A stretch of 64,000 nucleotides of DNA from Lysobacter sp. (lineage in GTDB: Bacteria > Pseudomonadota > Gammaproteobacteria > Xanthomonadales > Xanthomonadaceae): the NCBI GenBank assembly GCA_027306995.1, contig DAHUXS010000009.1:51525-115524 (forward strand), given 5' to 3'. Positions within the stretch are counted from its first letter, which is position 1. The number at the start of each line of letters is the position of its first letter. Below the pieces are notes generated by a model that worked only from the letters and a program-made list of their open reading frames with translations, ran no database searches and was not told the origin of the DNA. Shown here in pieces: positions 1-8,487 of this stretch. The position numbers were made by a program, and so were the translations under genes.

Positions 1-464
1 GCGAGACGGATGTACTCGCGATCCTTGTAACCATTGCAGACGATCACGCCGCCCGGACGCGACAGCGCCAGCACCGCCATCAGTTCCGGCTTGCTGCCAG
101 CTTCCAGGCCGAAGCCCTCGCCCGCATGCGAGGCCAGCGTGCCGGCGACGCCGGCGTGCTGGTTCACCTTGATCGGATAGACCGCGGTGTAACCACCGTT
201 GTAATCCCAATCCTTCTGCGCCTGCGCGAACGCCGCCTGGAGCTTGCCGAGGCGATCGCCGAGGATGTCGGGGAAACGAACCAGCAGCGGCAGGTGCGCT
301 CCGTTGTGGAGCGCGCGATCGACCACATCGGACAGTGCAACTTCCGGACCACCGGCGCCCTTGGGCCGCACTACGATACGACCCTGTCCGTCGACGTCGA
401 AATAGCCGTCCGACCAGTGCGGAATCGAGTAGGTCTTGCGGGCGAGGTCGAGGGACCAGGTCAT
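1..464 (-). CDS. speA: Biosynthetic arginine decarboxylase, N-terminal part (partial)
   Basis: This PLP enzyme converts arginine to agmatine, the first step of the agmatine route to putrescine and spermidine. The gene reads leftward from an ATG at 464 and runs off the window edge, so about 154 N-terminal residues are visible. They include the TAVYPIKVNQ stretch carrying the PLP-binding lysine and GEGFGLEAGSKPEL, both typical of SpeA-type group IV decarboxylases. Divergently placed speE, two genes away, belongs to the same pathway, which supports the call. Confidence 0.9.
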   Translation of the reverse strand, partial: MTWSLDLARKTYSIPHWSDGYFDVDGQGRIVVRPKGAGGPEVALSDVVDRALHNGAHLPLLVRFPDILGDRLGKLQAAFAQAQKDWDYNGGYTAVYPIKVNQHAGVAGTLASHAGEGFGLEAGSKPELMAVLALSRPGGVIVCNGYKDREYIRL

Positions 465-593
465 TTCAGGCGGGCCGGGCGGGGAAAACGGGCGGATAGT
501 GTAAAGGTGCACCGTCGACTCCCGGGCAAAACGCCCCCACAACGGGATTCCGGTCGCCATTGCATGGACGCCGACAGGGCCCATATTGAGCCC

Positions 594-1640
594 ATGGACC
601 AGCCAACCCGTGGTTTTCCCCCGTCTCCCGCCGATACCGATGCCCGACTGGCCTCGCCGCAGTGGGTGCACGGCCGTTTCCGCAACAAGGTGGCCGCGCC
701 GCCAACGGTGAGTCGCGAGAATCGCACCACCCTGTGGGACTTCTTCTTCAACAAGCCCAAGGACACCGTGCCGCACGGCACGATCCCGGTGCAGGCGATC
801 ACCCGCGCCGATCTTGATGCCGCACCCGACCACAGCCTGTGGCGGCTCGGTCACTCGACCGTATTGATGAAGCTGGGCGGTGCGTTTTTCCTCACCGACC
901 CGGTGTTCAGCAAACGCGCCTCGCCGGTGCAATGGTTCGGCCCGCGCCGTTTCCATGCGCCGCCGATCTCGATCGAGGACCTGCCGCCAATCCGCGCGGT
1001 GATCCTCTCGCACGATCACTACGACCACCTCGACAAGACCGCGATCCGCAAGCTCGCGCCGAAGGTGCAGGATTTCGTCACCACCCTCGGCGTCGGCCAG
1101 CGCCTGATCCGCTGGGGCGTGCCGGCGGCCAAAGTGCACGAATTCGACTGGTGGCAGGAAACGCACATCGATGATGTCCGCCTCGTCTGCACCCCGGCGC
1201 AACATTTTTCCGGGCGCGGGCTGCGCGACGGCAATTCGACGCTGTGGTGCTCCTGGGTCATCGCGCATGGCAACGCCAAGATCTTCTTCAGCGGCGATGG
1301 CGGCTATTTCGACGGTTTCCGCGAGATCGGCCAACGCCACGGGCCGTTCGACCTCAGCCTGATGGAAGACGGCGCCTACAACGCGGCTTGGCCCTATGTG
1401 CACATGGCGCCGGAGCAGAGCGTGCAGGCGCATGTCGATCTCGGCGCCAAGGTGATGCTGCCAATCCACAACGGCACGTTCGATCTGTCGATGCACGCCT
1501 GGTTCGACCCGTTCGAGCGGGTCACCGCGCTGGCGCGCCAACAGGGCGTGCGGCTGGCGACACCGCGGATCGGCCAGCGCATCGATATCGGCGATCCGCC
1601 GCCCGCAGAGGCCTGGTGGCGCGGCGTCGATCCGGCCTGA
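594..1640 (+). CDS. Metallo-beta-lactamase-fold hydrolase (UlaG / NAPE-PLD type)
   Basis: Probable metal-dependent hydrolase of about 348 residues. The metal-binding LSHDHYDHLD motif (HxHxDH) is clear, followed by TPAQHFSGRG, the FSGDGGY metal-bridging aspartate and a late LPIHNGTF histidine. This motif set is typical of the UlaG/RomA/NAPE-PLD branch rather than true beta-lactamases. The start is uncertain: ATG 594 is used because the protein resembles the family from there, but ATG 564 is in frame and neither has a strong ribosome binding site. It sits between speA and speE, but nothing in it points to polyamine metabolism. The substrate cannot be told from the sequence. Confidence 0.8.
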   Translation: MDQPTRGFPPSPADTDARLASPQWVHGRFRNKVAAPPTVSRENRTTLWDFFFNKPKDTVPHGTIPVQAITRADLDAAPDHSLWRLGHSTVLMKLGGAFFLTDPVFSKRASPVQWFGPRRFHAPPISIEDLPPIRAVILSHDHYDHLDKTAIRKLAPKVQDFVTTLGVGQRLIRWGVPAAKVHEFDWWQETHIDDVRLVCTPAQHFSGRGLRDGNSTLWCSWVIAHGNAKIFFSGDGGYFDGFREIGQRHGPFDLSLMEDGAYNAAWPYVHMAPEQSVQAHVDLGAKVMLPIHNGTFDLSMHAWFDPFERVTALARQQGVRLATPRIGQRIDIGDPPPAEAWWRGVDPA

Positions 1641-1723
1641 AGCTTCCCGCTGTCATCACGCCGACCGCGCCGGCCCGGTAAAATCGCCGGCCTGACACAC
1701 CTGATTTGGCGGAGCCCGCAGCG

Positions 1724-2572
1724 ATGACCGACACCAACTGGCATTACGAACCCTTCGAACCCACCGGTTCGGCCATCGGTTTTCGCATCACCCGCAAGCT
1801 CGACGAGGTGCAGTCCCCGTTCCAGAAGATCGAGATCTTCGAGTCGACCGATTGGGGCAACCTGATGCTGATCGACGGCGCGATGATGCTCACCACCGAC
1901 GACAATTTCTTCTACCACGAGATGATCGCGCATCCGGTGCTGTTCACCCATCGCGATCCCAAGCGCGTGGTGATCATCGGTGGTGGCGATTGCGGCACGC
2001 TGCGCGAAGTGTTGAAGCACAAGGGCGTCGAGAAGGCGACCCAGTGCGACATCGACGAGCAGGTCACGCGCATGGCCGAGAAGTATTTCCCGGAACTGTG
2101 TGAATCCAACAACGATCCGCGCGCCGAACTGCTGTTCGACGACGGCCTTGCCTACGTCAAGAACCTGGCGGAGAACAGCGTCGATGTCATCATCGTCGAC
2201 TCCACCGACCCGATCGGCCCGGCGGAAGGCCTGTTCAACGCCGAATTCTTCGCCGATTGCATGCGCGCACTGAAGGACGACGGCCTGCTGGTGCAGCAGT
2301 CGGAATCCCCGCTCAAGCTGCTCGGCCTGATCAACCAGATGCGCGACGAAATGCGCAAGGCCGGCTTCACCACCTTCCAGACGCTGCCGTTCCCGCAGCC
2401 GTGCTATCCCACCGGCTGGTGGAGCGTGACGATGGCCCGCAAGTCGGGCGGATTCGATTTCCGCGAAGCCGATGCGGCGGCGAAGCCGTTCGCGACGAAG
2501 TACTACACCGCCGACATCCATCGCGGCGCGGCATCGCTGCCGCCGTTCGTGAAGGCCGCGCTGAAGGACTGA
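1724..2572 (+). CDS. speE: Spermidine synthase
   Basis: Transfers the aminopropyl group from decarboxylated SAM to putrescine to give spermidine; cytosolic. The 282-residue protein is full length and has the SpeE signature: LMLIDGAMMLTTDDNFFYHEM, GGGDCGTLREVLKH (nucleotide loop), DIDEQV, and DSTDPIGPAEGLF with the catalytic aspartate, then PCYPTGWWSVTMA near the end. ATG 1724 is chosen over an in-frame TTG at 1706 because GGAG lies at about the right distance upstream and the protein aligns from MTDTNWHYE. With speA nearby it forms a polyamine synthesis locus. Confidence 0.96.
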   Translation: MTDTNWHYEPFEPTGSAIGFRITRKLDEVQSPFQKIEIFESTDWGNLMLIDGAMMLTTDDNFFYHEMIAHPVLFTHRDPKRVVIIGGGDCGTLREVLKHKGVEKATQCDIDEQVTRMAEKYFPELCESNNDPRAELLFDDGLAYVKNLAENSVDVIIVDSTDPIGPAEGLFNAEFFADCMRALKDDGLLVQQSESPLKLLGLINQMRDEMRKAGFTTFQTLPFPQPCYPTGWWSVTMARKSGGFDFREADAAAKPFATKYYTADIHRGAASLPPFVKAALKD

Positions 2573-2592
2573 TCCGTCACCGGGAGTCGAAG

Positions 2593-2841
2593 ATGAACCT
2601 GCTTCGCACCATGATTCCGCTGTCCGCGCTGGCGTTGCTGTCGGCCTGCGCCGCGCCATCGCCGACACCGGAAACGAAATCGATCGGGATGGCCAACCCG
2701 GCCTCGCAATACTGCGTCAAACTCGGCGGCAAGCTGGAAATCGTGAAGCAGGCCGATGGCGGCGAAATCGGCATGTGCCACCTTCCCGACGGAACCACGA
2801 TCGAGGAATGGCAGCTGTTCCGTCGCGACCACAAGCAGTAA
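2593..2841 (+). CDS. DUF333 small lipoprotein
   Basis: An 82-residue protein with a lipoprotein signal (hydrophobic MNLLRTMIPLSALALLSAC, lipobox LLSAC with Cys at about residue 19) followed by a compact domain YCVKLGGKLEI...GMCHLPDGTTIEEWQLFR. The pattern of Cys, GG and C-LPDG-EEW is that of DUF333 domains, sometimes annotated as putative hemolysins without good evidence. It starts 20 bases after speE behind a GGGAG ribosome site and may share its transcript. It is probably anchored in the outer or inner membrane facing the periplasm. Function unknown. Confidence 0.8.
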   Translation: MNLLRTMIPLSALALLSACAAPSPTPETKSIGMANPASQYCVKLGGKLEIVKQADGGEIGMCHLPDGTTIEEWQLFRRDHKQ

Positions 2842-2859
2842 GACGAGCGTCGACGCGGA

Positions 2860-3198
2860 TTACAGCGCGTCGGCGTCCAGTTCGCCGGTGCGGATGCGCA
2901 CCACGCGATCGAGATCCCAGACGAAGATCTTGCCGTCGCCGATCTTGCCGGTGCCAGCCGCCTTCATGATCGCTTCGATCGCCGCTTCGGCCTGGTCGCC
3001 GGGCACGGCGATTTCCAGCTTCAGCTTGGGCAGGAAATCGACCACGTACTCGGCGCCGCGATAGAGCTCGGTATGGCCCTTCTGGCGGCCGAAGCCCTTG
3101 ACCTCGGTCACGGTGATGCCGGCCACGCCGATGTCGGCCAATGCCTCGCGCACGTCGTCGAGTTTGAACGGCTTGATGATCGCCATCACCATTTTCAT
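2860..3198 (-). CDS. glnB: PII nitrogen regulatory protein
   Basis: Signal-transduction protein that senses 2-oxoglutarate and ATP/ADP and controls glutamine synthetase and nitrogen transcription. It has the usual 112 residues. The T-loop is intact, with the uridylylation tyrosine at residue 51 in RGAEY, and so are the B-loop [11 protein letters not shown] and the C-terminal [20 protein letters not shown] and [17 protein letters not shown] resemble GlnB more than GlnK, and no amtB gene adjoins it; the GlnB/GlnK choice remains tentative. A GGAGG site precedes the ATG. It converges on the speE-lipoprotein genes. Confidence 0.93.
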   Translation of the reverse strand: MKMVMAIIKPFKLDDVREALADIGVAGITVTEVKGFGRQKGHTELYRGAEYVVDFLPKLKLEIAVPGDQAEAAIEAIMKAAGTGKIGDGKIFVWDLDRVVRIRTGELDADAL

Positions 3199-3333
3199 GC
3201 GGGGCCTCCGGGTATCCTTGTCGCCAGCTTAGCGCGTGGCTCCGGAATTTTCCGAGGTGCCGGCGCGGCGGTCGCCGATGGGCGCGGCATCCAGGCCGCG
3301 CGACGCTGGCGACACGACACCACGGAGCACGCC

Positions 3334-3600
3334 ATGATCGACCTCAGCCAACTCGACGACCTCGCCCGCCGCCTCAGCAACCTGGTGCCGCAGAGTCTGC
3401 GCGACAGCCGCGAGGAACTGCAGCAGAACTTCAAGTCGGTGTTGCAGGCCGGTCTCGGTCGGCTCGATCTGGTGACCCGTGAGGAATTCGACGTCCAACG
3501 CGCGGTATTGCTGCGCACCCGCGAAAAACTCGAAGCGCTGGAACGCCAGGTCGCCGAGCTGGAAGCCGCGCATCGCGGCGCCGGCAGCACCCAGCACTAA
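3334..3600 (+). CDS. ubiK: Ubiquinone biosynthesis accessory factor UbiK (YqiC/BMFP family)
   Basis: An 88-residue protein starting MIDLSQLDDLARRLSNLVP with a second helix VTREEFDVQRAVLLRTREKLEALERQV that is strongly coiled-coil. This two-part layout and length are those of UbiK (YqiC), which binds UbiJ and stimulates aerobic ubiquinone synthesis; older names are membrane fusogenic or BMFP protein. It lies 17 bases before comM, so the two were probably one transcript before comM was split. The ATG at 3334 follows a GGAG site. An upstream in-frame extension back to 3073 overlaps glnB antisense and is not supported. Confidence 0.88.
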   Translation: MIDLSQLDDLARRLSNLVPQSLRDSREELQQNFKSVLQAGLGRLDLVTREEFDVQRAVLLRTREKLEALERQVAELEAAHRGAGSTQH

Positions 3601-3617
3601 GCCCCCGGAGCAAAGCC

Positions 3618-4466
3618 ATGCAACTCGCACTCGCGCACAGCCGTGCGCGCGTCGGCGTGTCCGCGCCCGCCGTCACCGTGGAAGTGCATCTCGCCGGAGG
3701 ACTGCCGCGCATGTCGGTGGTCGGTCTGCCGGAAGCCGCCGTGCGTGAAGCCAAGGATCGCGTGCGTGCTGCGATCTCCTGCGCGCAGATGGAATTCCCC
3801 TCGCGTTCGATCACGGTGAATCTCGCGCCCGCCGACCTGCCCAAGCACGGCGGCCGCTTCGACCTGCCGATCGCGCTCGGCATTCTTGCTGCAGCGGGCG
3901 AGATTCCGCAGGAAGCATTGAACGGTGTCGAATGCATCGCCGAACTCGGGCTCACCGGCGAACTGCGCCCGGTCGATGGCGTATTGCCGGCGGCGCTCGC
4001 CGCGCAGGCGCAGGGGCGACGACTGATCGTCGCGCCGGGCAATGCCGCCGAAGCCGCACTCGCCCGCGATGCCGACATCCAGGTCGCGCGCACCCTGTCG
4101 GAAGTCTGCGCCATGCTGCGGGGCGACCAGTCGCTTCCACGTGCATCCGCCGATGCCGACAGTGCGCCTTTCCATCCCGACCTCGCCGATGTCCGCGGCC
4201 AGCAACATGCGCGGCGCGCGTTGGAGATTGCAGCCGCCGGTGGTCATCATTTGTTGCTGACCGGATCGCCTGGTTGCGGCAAGAGCCTGCTCGCCGCCCG
4301 CCTGCCCGGCATTCTTCCCGAAGCCAGCGAAGAGGAAGCGCTGGAATCGGCGGCGCTGGCATCGATCAGCGGACGCGGCTTCTTCGATACCTCGCGCTGG
4401 CGCCAGCGGCCGTTTCGTTCACCACATCATTCGTCGAGTGCCGTCGCACTGATTGGCGGCGGAGGC
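3618..4466 (+). pseudogene. comM: comM 5' fragment, interrupted by the Tn7-like transposon
   Basis: ComM (YifB) is a hexameric AAA+ helicase that drives branch migration during natural transformation. This fragment encodes residues 1-283: the N-terminal ChlI-type domain (MSVVGLPEAAVREAKDRVR, NLAPADLPKHGGRFDLPIALG) and the Walker A loop GSPGCGKS at 216-223. Translation then runs four codons into the transposon and stops at 4478. Walker B and the C-terminal domain are 28 kb away at 32743. Codon 283 joins exactly in frame to 32743 once one copy of the 5-bp duplication is removed, giving a 501-residue protein, the normal family length. The gene is therefore broken but restorable by precise excision. 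Confidence 0.96.
4462..4466. repeat. Target-site duplication, left copy (GAGGC)
   Basis: GAGGC directly precedes the transposon end and is repeated at 32738-32742. Five bases is the duplication length of Tn7-like elements. Confidence 0.95.
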
Positions 4467-4512
4467 TGTGAATTCTAACTAATACGACGACTATCCATTA
4501 ATAAGCGCGACT
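4467..4512. repeat. Transposon left end with putative TnsB-binding repeats
   Basis: After the terminal TGTGAATT the left end carries two direct copies of CGACT (4488-4492 and 4508-4512), 20 bases apart. The second sits in GCGCGACTGAGTTATG, close to GCGCGACTAGGTTCTG read inward from the right end. Repeats of this spacing near both ends are expected TnsB sites; that role is inferred. Confidence 0.65.
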
Positions 4513-4551
4513 GAGTTATGGTTGCCCCATCCCCTGCCATACCTGTCGCGT

Positions 4552-6453
4552 ATGCCACTCTTCAACGACTTTCCTTCCGGCGATTCGTACTGGGTCGTTA
4601 AATGGATAGACAAATTTATGCTGCCTCGTCTGACCACACGATCGGCACTCGTTCATGTACGGCTGCAGCGGCTCCCCTTTCAGAACTTTTCGGACCTGAA
4701 TCGTCTTAGCCGCAATGCGGCCGTATCTCTTCTGCATCGGGATCGCACAGACCCTGGCCATGACAGGTTTGAAACCCTTTCGATGCATGCAGGGCTTTTA
4801 CCAGGCACGGCTATTGGACGGGTCTATCAGCGCAACCGACTGGTTGGCGAGTTGCCTACAACACAGGCTTCAATCGTGCTCCCTGAAGTCGAACAATCGT
4901 GTATGGAAGTAAGAATTGATGAAGAATTGGAAGCTCCTTCGAGTTGGGGTGGCTATCCCTACCCCTTGCTCCGCTCTTCGGAGTTTGACGGTATATCTAC
5001 CGAATTTGGCCGCTCACGTTGCCTCGTCTTCACCAGCGAAAATGGCATTGAATACATCATTCCTAGAGCCGTGATTTTTCGGAAGTTCTATGCCCCGCAC
5101 CGGGAGTTTGCAAATGCCTTCACAAGCGGACCATGGGTGAAAACAAAGAGCCGAGTCGTATACGAAGGATTACTCCAATCTGGATTGAAAACGCAAATTG
5201 ATCCAGAGACCGGTGAATGGCAAATCATTCTGCAAACACACGTCGAAGATTCTTTTGCGTATCTGGCCGCGCTTATGTACTTCGATGAATACGCAAACGC
5301 TTGCGCCGAATCAATCTATGCTGGCATGTTGTCGGATCGTCATGGAGGTTCATATTCGCCTTGGTTTGCAAGCGCAAAGCTACCATTTCGAGCTGCGGCT
5401 GAACCACTGCAACTCGATGTCAAAGGTTTTATGTTGCCCCCGCGCCTTGGCAAGCGCGGCCCCGATGGCAAGCACATTAAGCACAAGCAATCGTTTCTGG
5501 TGACCTCCATTCTTGGTACTAGCTGGCCTTCGTATCTCCCAAGAGAAATTAGTCATAACAGATACAACGGTGGTGACAAAGGACTTGTACAAACCCTGGT
5601 CGATGGAAGAAGGCCGTATTCAAACAACCTGCGCGGCCAACCTGCAGGAGACGACCTAGTTGTCACTAGCGATGTCGATGCCTCTGCAACTGAAAGCGAT
5701 GCCGTCATCTTGGAAGACACGTCTTACTGGCTGAACGGCCCTGAATTGAAGAAGATCGTCAAGAACAGCAGCCAACAATACCGCGAGAACAAGATAGCTC
5801 CTCCACCGGCACCGCCACCATCAACCGCGTCTGGTGGAGAGCGGACGCACCAGGGAGGATCTGCAGCGCCAGCACACCATAAAGCGGTTGTACGTGATCC
5901 GGTCAATCGCTTTCGTTATCTTCTGAATGCGTTCGAGTCATTACAAAACGATGAGGTTGTACAGTGGCATTCAGTTTTTCAGCCGGCTGTTCCCTCACAG
6001 ATGTCCAAATGCGGCGGACTGATCTGCTGGAATTTTCTGGACGAGATGGCTCGCAAGACAGGGCGTTGGCCCAATGGGGGCTGGCGCATGCTAGAACGCG
6101 CCAGCATGAAGGGGTCGGAACGAATCCTGGGGCAGCCGCGATCCGCGCTTGTTGTGCGCGTCGAATTCGGTCACCGAACAGGCTATTGGTTCGAGATAGA
6201 GACTCGCGAGGCAAAAGGCGGCTTGCTGTCTCCCTTCATCGCAGACTTGCAAACCGACGAACAAGAAGCCGCGCAGCACATCATTGAATCCATAGCACGG
6301 GCAAATGGTCGAAATTTGCGCCAAGTGATGGCTCGAGTTACGCGGGAGCTTGGTTCAGGGATAACAGGATGTTACAAGCATCAATACAAAGGCGATCATA
6401 ACTCAGAGCTCGATGCAAATTCGCTACGCCGTTTCCTGGCGAGACTCCAGTGA
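4552..6453 (+). CDS. Probable TnsE-like transposition/target protein
   Basis: A 633-residue protein starting about 85 bases inside the left transposon end and reading inward. I think it is TnsE-like. The layout matches Tn7 TnsE: an N-terminal region with an (I)IPRAVIFRKFY segment comparable to the TnsE HIPQLELARSLF stretch, a variable middle, a low-complexity proline linker (PPPAPPPS, about residues 419-426), then a C-terminal domain with NRFRYLLNAFESL, a VRVEFGHRTGYWFEIE strand pair and an ending ELDANSLRRFLARL that parallels the TnsE ELQVSREDMEGWAERV. Tn7 TnsE directs insertion into conjugating plasmids through the replication clamp. The location is odd, since TnsE genes normally follow tnsD. 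ATG 4552 is used; a TTG at 4522 is in frame. If the match is wrong, this is a cargo gene of unknown function. Confidence 0.5.
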   Translation: MPLFNDFPSGDSYWVVKWIDKFMLPRLTTRSALVHVRLQRLPFQNFSDLNRLSRNAAVSLLHRDRTDPGHDRFETLSMHAGLLPGTAIGRVYQRNRLVGELPTTQASIVLPEVEQSCMEVRIDEELEAPSSWGGYPYPLLRSSEFDGISTEFGRSRCLVFTSENGIEYIIPRAVIFRKFYAPHREFANAFTSGPWVKTKSRVVYEGLLQSGLKTQIDPETGEWQIILQTHVEDSFAYLAALMYFDEYANACAESIYAGMLSDRHGGSYSPWFASAKLPFRAAAEPLQLDVKGFMLPPRLGKRGPDGKHIKHKQSFLVTSILGTSWPSYLPREISHNRYNGGDKGLVQTLVDGRRPYSNNLRGQPAGDDLVVTSDVDASATESDAVILEDTSYWLNGPELKKIVKNSSQQYRENKIAPPPAPPPSTASGGERTHQGGSAAPAHHKAVVRDPVNRFRYLLNAFESLQNDEVVQWHSVFQPAVPSQMSKCGGLICWNFLDEMARKTGRWPNGGWRMLERASMKGSERILGQPRSALVVRVEFGHRTGYWFEIETREAKGGLLSPFIADLQTDEQEAAQHIIESIARANGRNLRQVMARVTRELGSGITGCYKHQYKGDHNSELDANSLRRFLARLQ

Positions 6454-6495
6454 CCTGAAACAAATCCTGTCGTCATTTGATGGTGAATTCTCTCC

Positions 6496-6858
6496 CTAAT
6501 TCTTTACTACTCTGCGAATTGCATGCGCCGATACATTCGCATCAACAGACCAAACCATTAAGAGCAGATCACCGATAAAACAATCAGGCAGCTTTCGACC
6601 CATAGCGGACTTTAGATTGTGTCTACAAAAAGCTGGCCAGTCCAGATTACCAGCCGAAGAACGTGTGAATTCGAGAAAGACAGGCAGCAGCTGTGCGCGC
6701 GCTTGATTGTTAAGTCCAGCCGCAGGCCATTTCGCAGGAAGTGCATGGTTGGGATACTCAATCGTGCGGGATGTCGTGGCAGCTGTCAGCTGCCGATGGT
6801 TCATGTGTACACGGAAGCTATTCACGTATGCAAGCGCATCCGCCCGGGTCCTAGTCAC
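6496..6858 (-). CDS. Hypothetical protein, 120 aa
   Basis: An open frame convergent with the TnsE-like gene. It could start at GTG 6858 (an in-frame stop lies just upstream) or at the internal ATG at about 6801 (MNHRQLTAATTS). The sequence, with FLEFTRSSAGNLDWPAFCRH and GDLLLMVWSVDANVSAHAIRR, reads like a genuine soluble helical protein, and no larger ORF competes here. I do not recognise the family. The 470 bases between 6454 and 6922 otherwise show nothing I can name. Confidence 0.35.
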   Translation of the reverse strand: MTRTRADALAYVNSFRVHMNHRQLTAATTSRTIEYPNHALPAKWPAAGLNNQARAQLLPVFLEFTRSSAGNLDWPAFCRHNLKSAMGRKLPDCFIGDLLLMVWSVDANVSAHAIRRVVKN

Positions 6859-6922
6859 GTACTACCTAGCAACTCGCCCGATTTTAGGCGACCCATACGG
6901 AGCCAGCGTGATTCCTATATCA

Positions 6923-7729
6923 ATGACACGGAAACCCAGGGCGTTTGCAGATGTAGCTGCGACAATGTTTGGACTGGCAGTGCTGTTCTGCACAGACCGG
7001 GCATTGGCCGCCGAGCGATATGAAGGCTTGGCCTATGCCGGCAACGACAACCACTTGCTGTACCGCGAGATTCACTGGCGCTATTTCGAAGGTGGTGTCG
7101 TGCAGCACTTGGTGCTGTACCGCTGCCCGGACGGCAAGGCGTTCGCGCGCAAGCGACTTCGGGAATCGCCATCCGCGACGGCACCGGATTTCGACTTCAT
7201 CGATGGTCGCGACGGGTATCGCGAAGGCGTACGCACGCGTGGGGGAAAGCGCGAGGTCTATGTGCAGAAGAGCCGGGACGCATCGTTGCAAGCAAAGGCA
7301 ATCCCGGTCGCCACCTATGCGGTGATCGATGCGGGCTTCGACGCAGCGGTGCGCAAGCGCTGGCAGGAACTCGCCGGCGGCAGCGCGATCACGATCCCGT
7401 TCCTGCTGCCGTCACGCTTCACCTTCCTGCCGCTGCAGCTCACCGCCAGCAAGCGCGACCGCACCAACGGCGAGGCGACGCAGCAACTGCAAATGTCGGT
7501 CGCGCGCTGGTACGGGTTCGCGCTTCCGACGATCGACTTGGCCTACGCACTCAACGACCATCGACTGGTGGAGTTCCGCGGCATCGGCACGATTCGCGGT
7601 GACAAGGGTCGCTATCTGGACGTGCGGATCGAGTTCCCGGCCGCCGGCATGGCCCCCAACGCCCCGGATACGGAACTTGCAGCCGCCGATGCGGCCCCGC
7701 TCGACGGGCGATGCGTGGGCACGCCATGA
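6923..7729 (+). CDS. Exported protein of unknown function upstream of the ECF operon
   Basis: A 268-residue protein with a Sec signal peptide (basic MTRKPRA, hydrophobic core, cleavage near DRALAAE). The mature part includes YEGLAYAGNDNHLLYREIHWRYFEGG, VQHLVLYRCPDGKAFARK and later FLLPSRFTFLPLQLT, a mostly beta pattern, so it is probably periplasmic. I do not recognise a named domain. It is the first gene of the GC-rich cargo block and lies 182 bases before the sigma-factor gene, with which it may be co-regulated. ATG 6923 is chosen because it opens the signal peptide; the reading frame is open further upstream. Confidence 0.7.
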   Translation: MTRKPRAFADVAATMFGLAVLFCTDRALAAERYEGLAYAGNDNHLLYREIHWRYFEGGVVQHLVLYRCPDGKAFARKRLRESPSATAPDFDFIDGRDGYREGVRTRGGKREVYVQKSRDASLQAKAIPVATYAVIDAGFDAAVRKRWQELAGGSAITIPFLLPSRFTFLPLQLTASKRDRTNGEATQQLQMSVARWYGFALPTIDLAYALNDHRLVEFRGIGTIRGDKGRYLDVRIEFPAAGMAPNAPDTELAAADAAPLDGRCVGTP

Positions 7730-7911
7730 CCTACGGGTTGTCACCGAACATGCAACCGCCTGTGCCGCGCCACGGGCGTGGGTTGACGCGATCCCGGCAT
7801 GGATGGGGTAAAGTCGCGGAGGTGTTGCGGGTGACAAACTCGCGGCGCCATGCAATACACCCCGTCTCGGCGGACACGTGGTTCGCCCGATCCCTTCCCA
7901 CAGGTGCGTGG

Positions 7912-8487
7912 ATGCCCGAAGCCGATCATCTGCAACGCAGCGAACATGCTGTCGAGGTTGCACACCTGCTCGCAGAGGTCGCCAATGGCAGTCGCGATGC
8001 CTTCGAACGCCTGTACCAGCGGACGTCGAGCAAGCTGTTCGGCGTGTGCCTGCGGCTGATGCCCGATCGCGCCGAGGCCGAGGACGTACTGCAGGAGGTC
8101 TACGTCGGCATCTGGCACAAGGCCGGGCAATTCGATCCCGCGCGCGCCAGCGCGATCACTTGGCTGGCAATGGTCGCGCGCAACAAGGCGATTGACCGCC
8201 TGCGTGCGATGCCGTCGGTGAATCGGCAGTCCTCGGTCGACGTGGCCGAGTCCATCGCCGACCCCTCCGCATCACCACTGCAGAATGCCGAGGCGTGGAA
8301 CGATCGAACGCGCCTGGATCGCTGCATGCAACAACTCGACGAGCAACGCCGCGGGTTGATCCGCACCGCGTTCTTCGAAGGCATCACCTATGAGGAAATC
8401 GCACAGCGCATCGGTTCGCCACTGGGGACGGTGAAGAGCTGGATTCGTCGTAGCCTGCTGCAACTGCGGGCGTGCCTGGAATCATGA
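7912..8487 (+). CDS. ECF RNA polymerase sigma factor (SigK/RskA-partner type)
   Basis: Alternative sigma factor of 191 residues. Region 2 is seen in RDAFERLYQRTSSKLFGVCLRL, PDRAEAEDVLQEVYVGIW and AITWLAMVARNKAIDRLRA; region 4 in AFFEGITYEEIAQRIGSPLGTVKSWIRRSLLQLR, a clear helix-turn-helix. The next gene, overlapping by ATGA, is a membrane anti-sigma factor, so it is held inactive at the membrane until a signal releases it. It probably drives itself and the downstream lipid genes, perhaps also the photolyase. ATG 7912 (MPEADHLQR) is used because homology begins there; upstream in-frame starts exist. Confidence 0.9.
   Translation: MPEADHLQRSEHAVEVAHLLAEVANGSRDAFERLYQRTSSKLFGVCLRLMPDRAEAEDVLQEVYVGIWHKAGQFDPARASAITWLAMVARNKAIDRLRAMPSVNRQSSVDVAESIADPSASPLQNAEAWNDRTRLDRCMQQLDEQRRGLIRTAFFEGITYEEIAQRIGSPLGTVKSWIRRSLLQLRACLES

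Noticed and set aside
1394..2668. A 424-codon leftward frame opposite speE
   Set aside because: Antisense shadow of spermidine synthase, with no family features.
7760..7840. A TTGACG...GTAAAG pair upstream of the sigma factor as an autoregulated ECF promoter
   Set aside because: Spacing fits neither sigma-70 nor the known RpoE consensus well, and no second copy was found before the photolyase or lipocalin genes.
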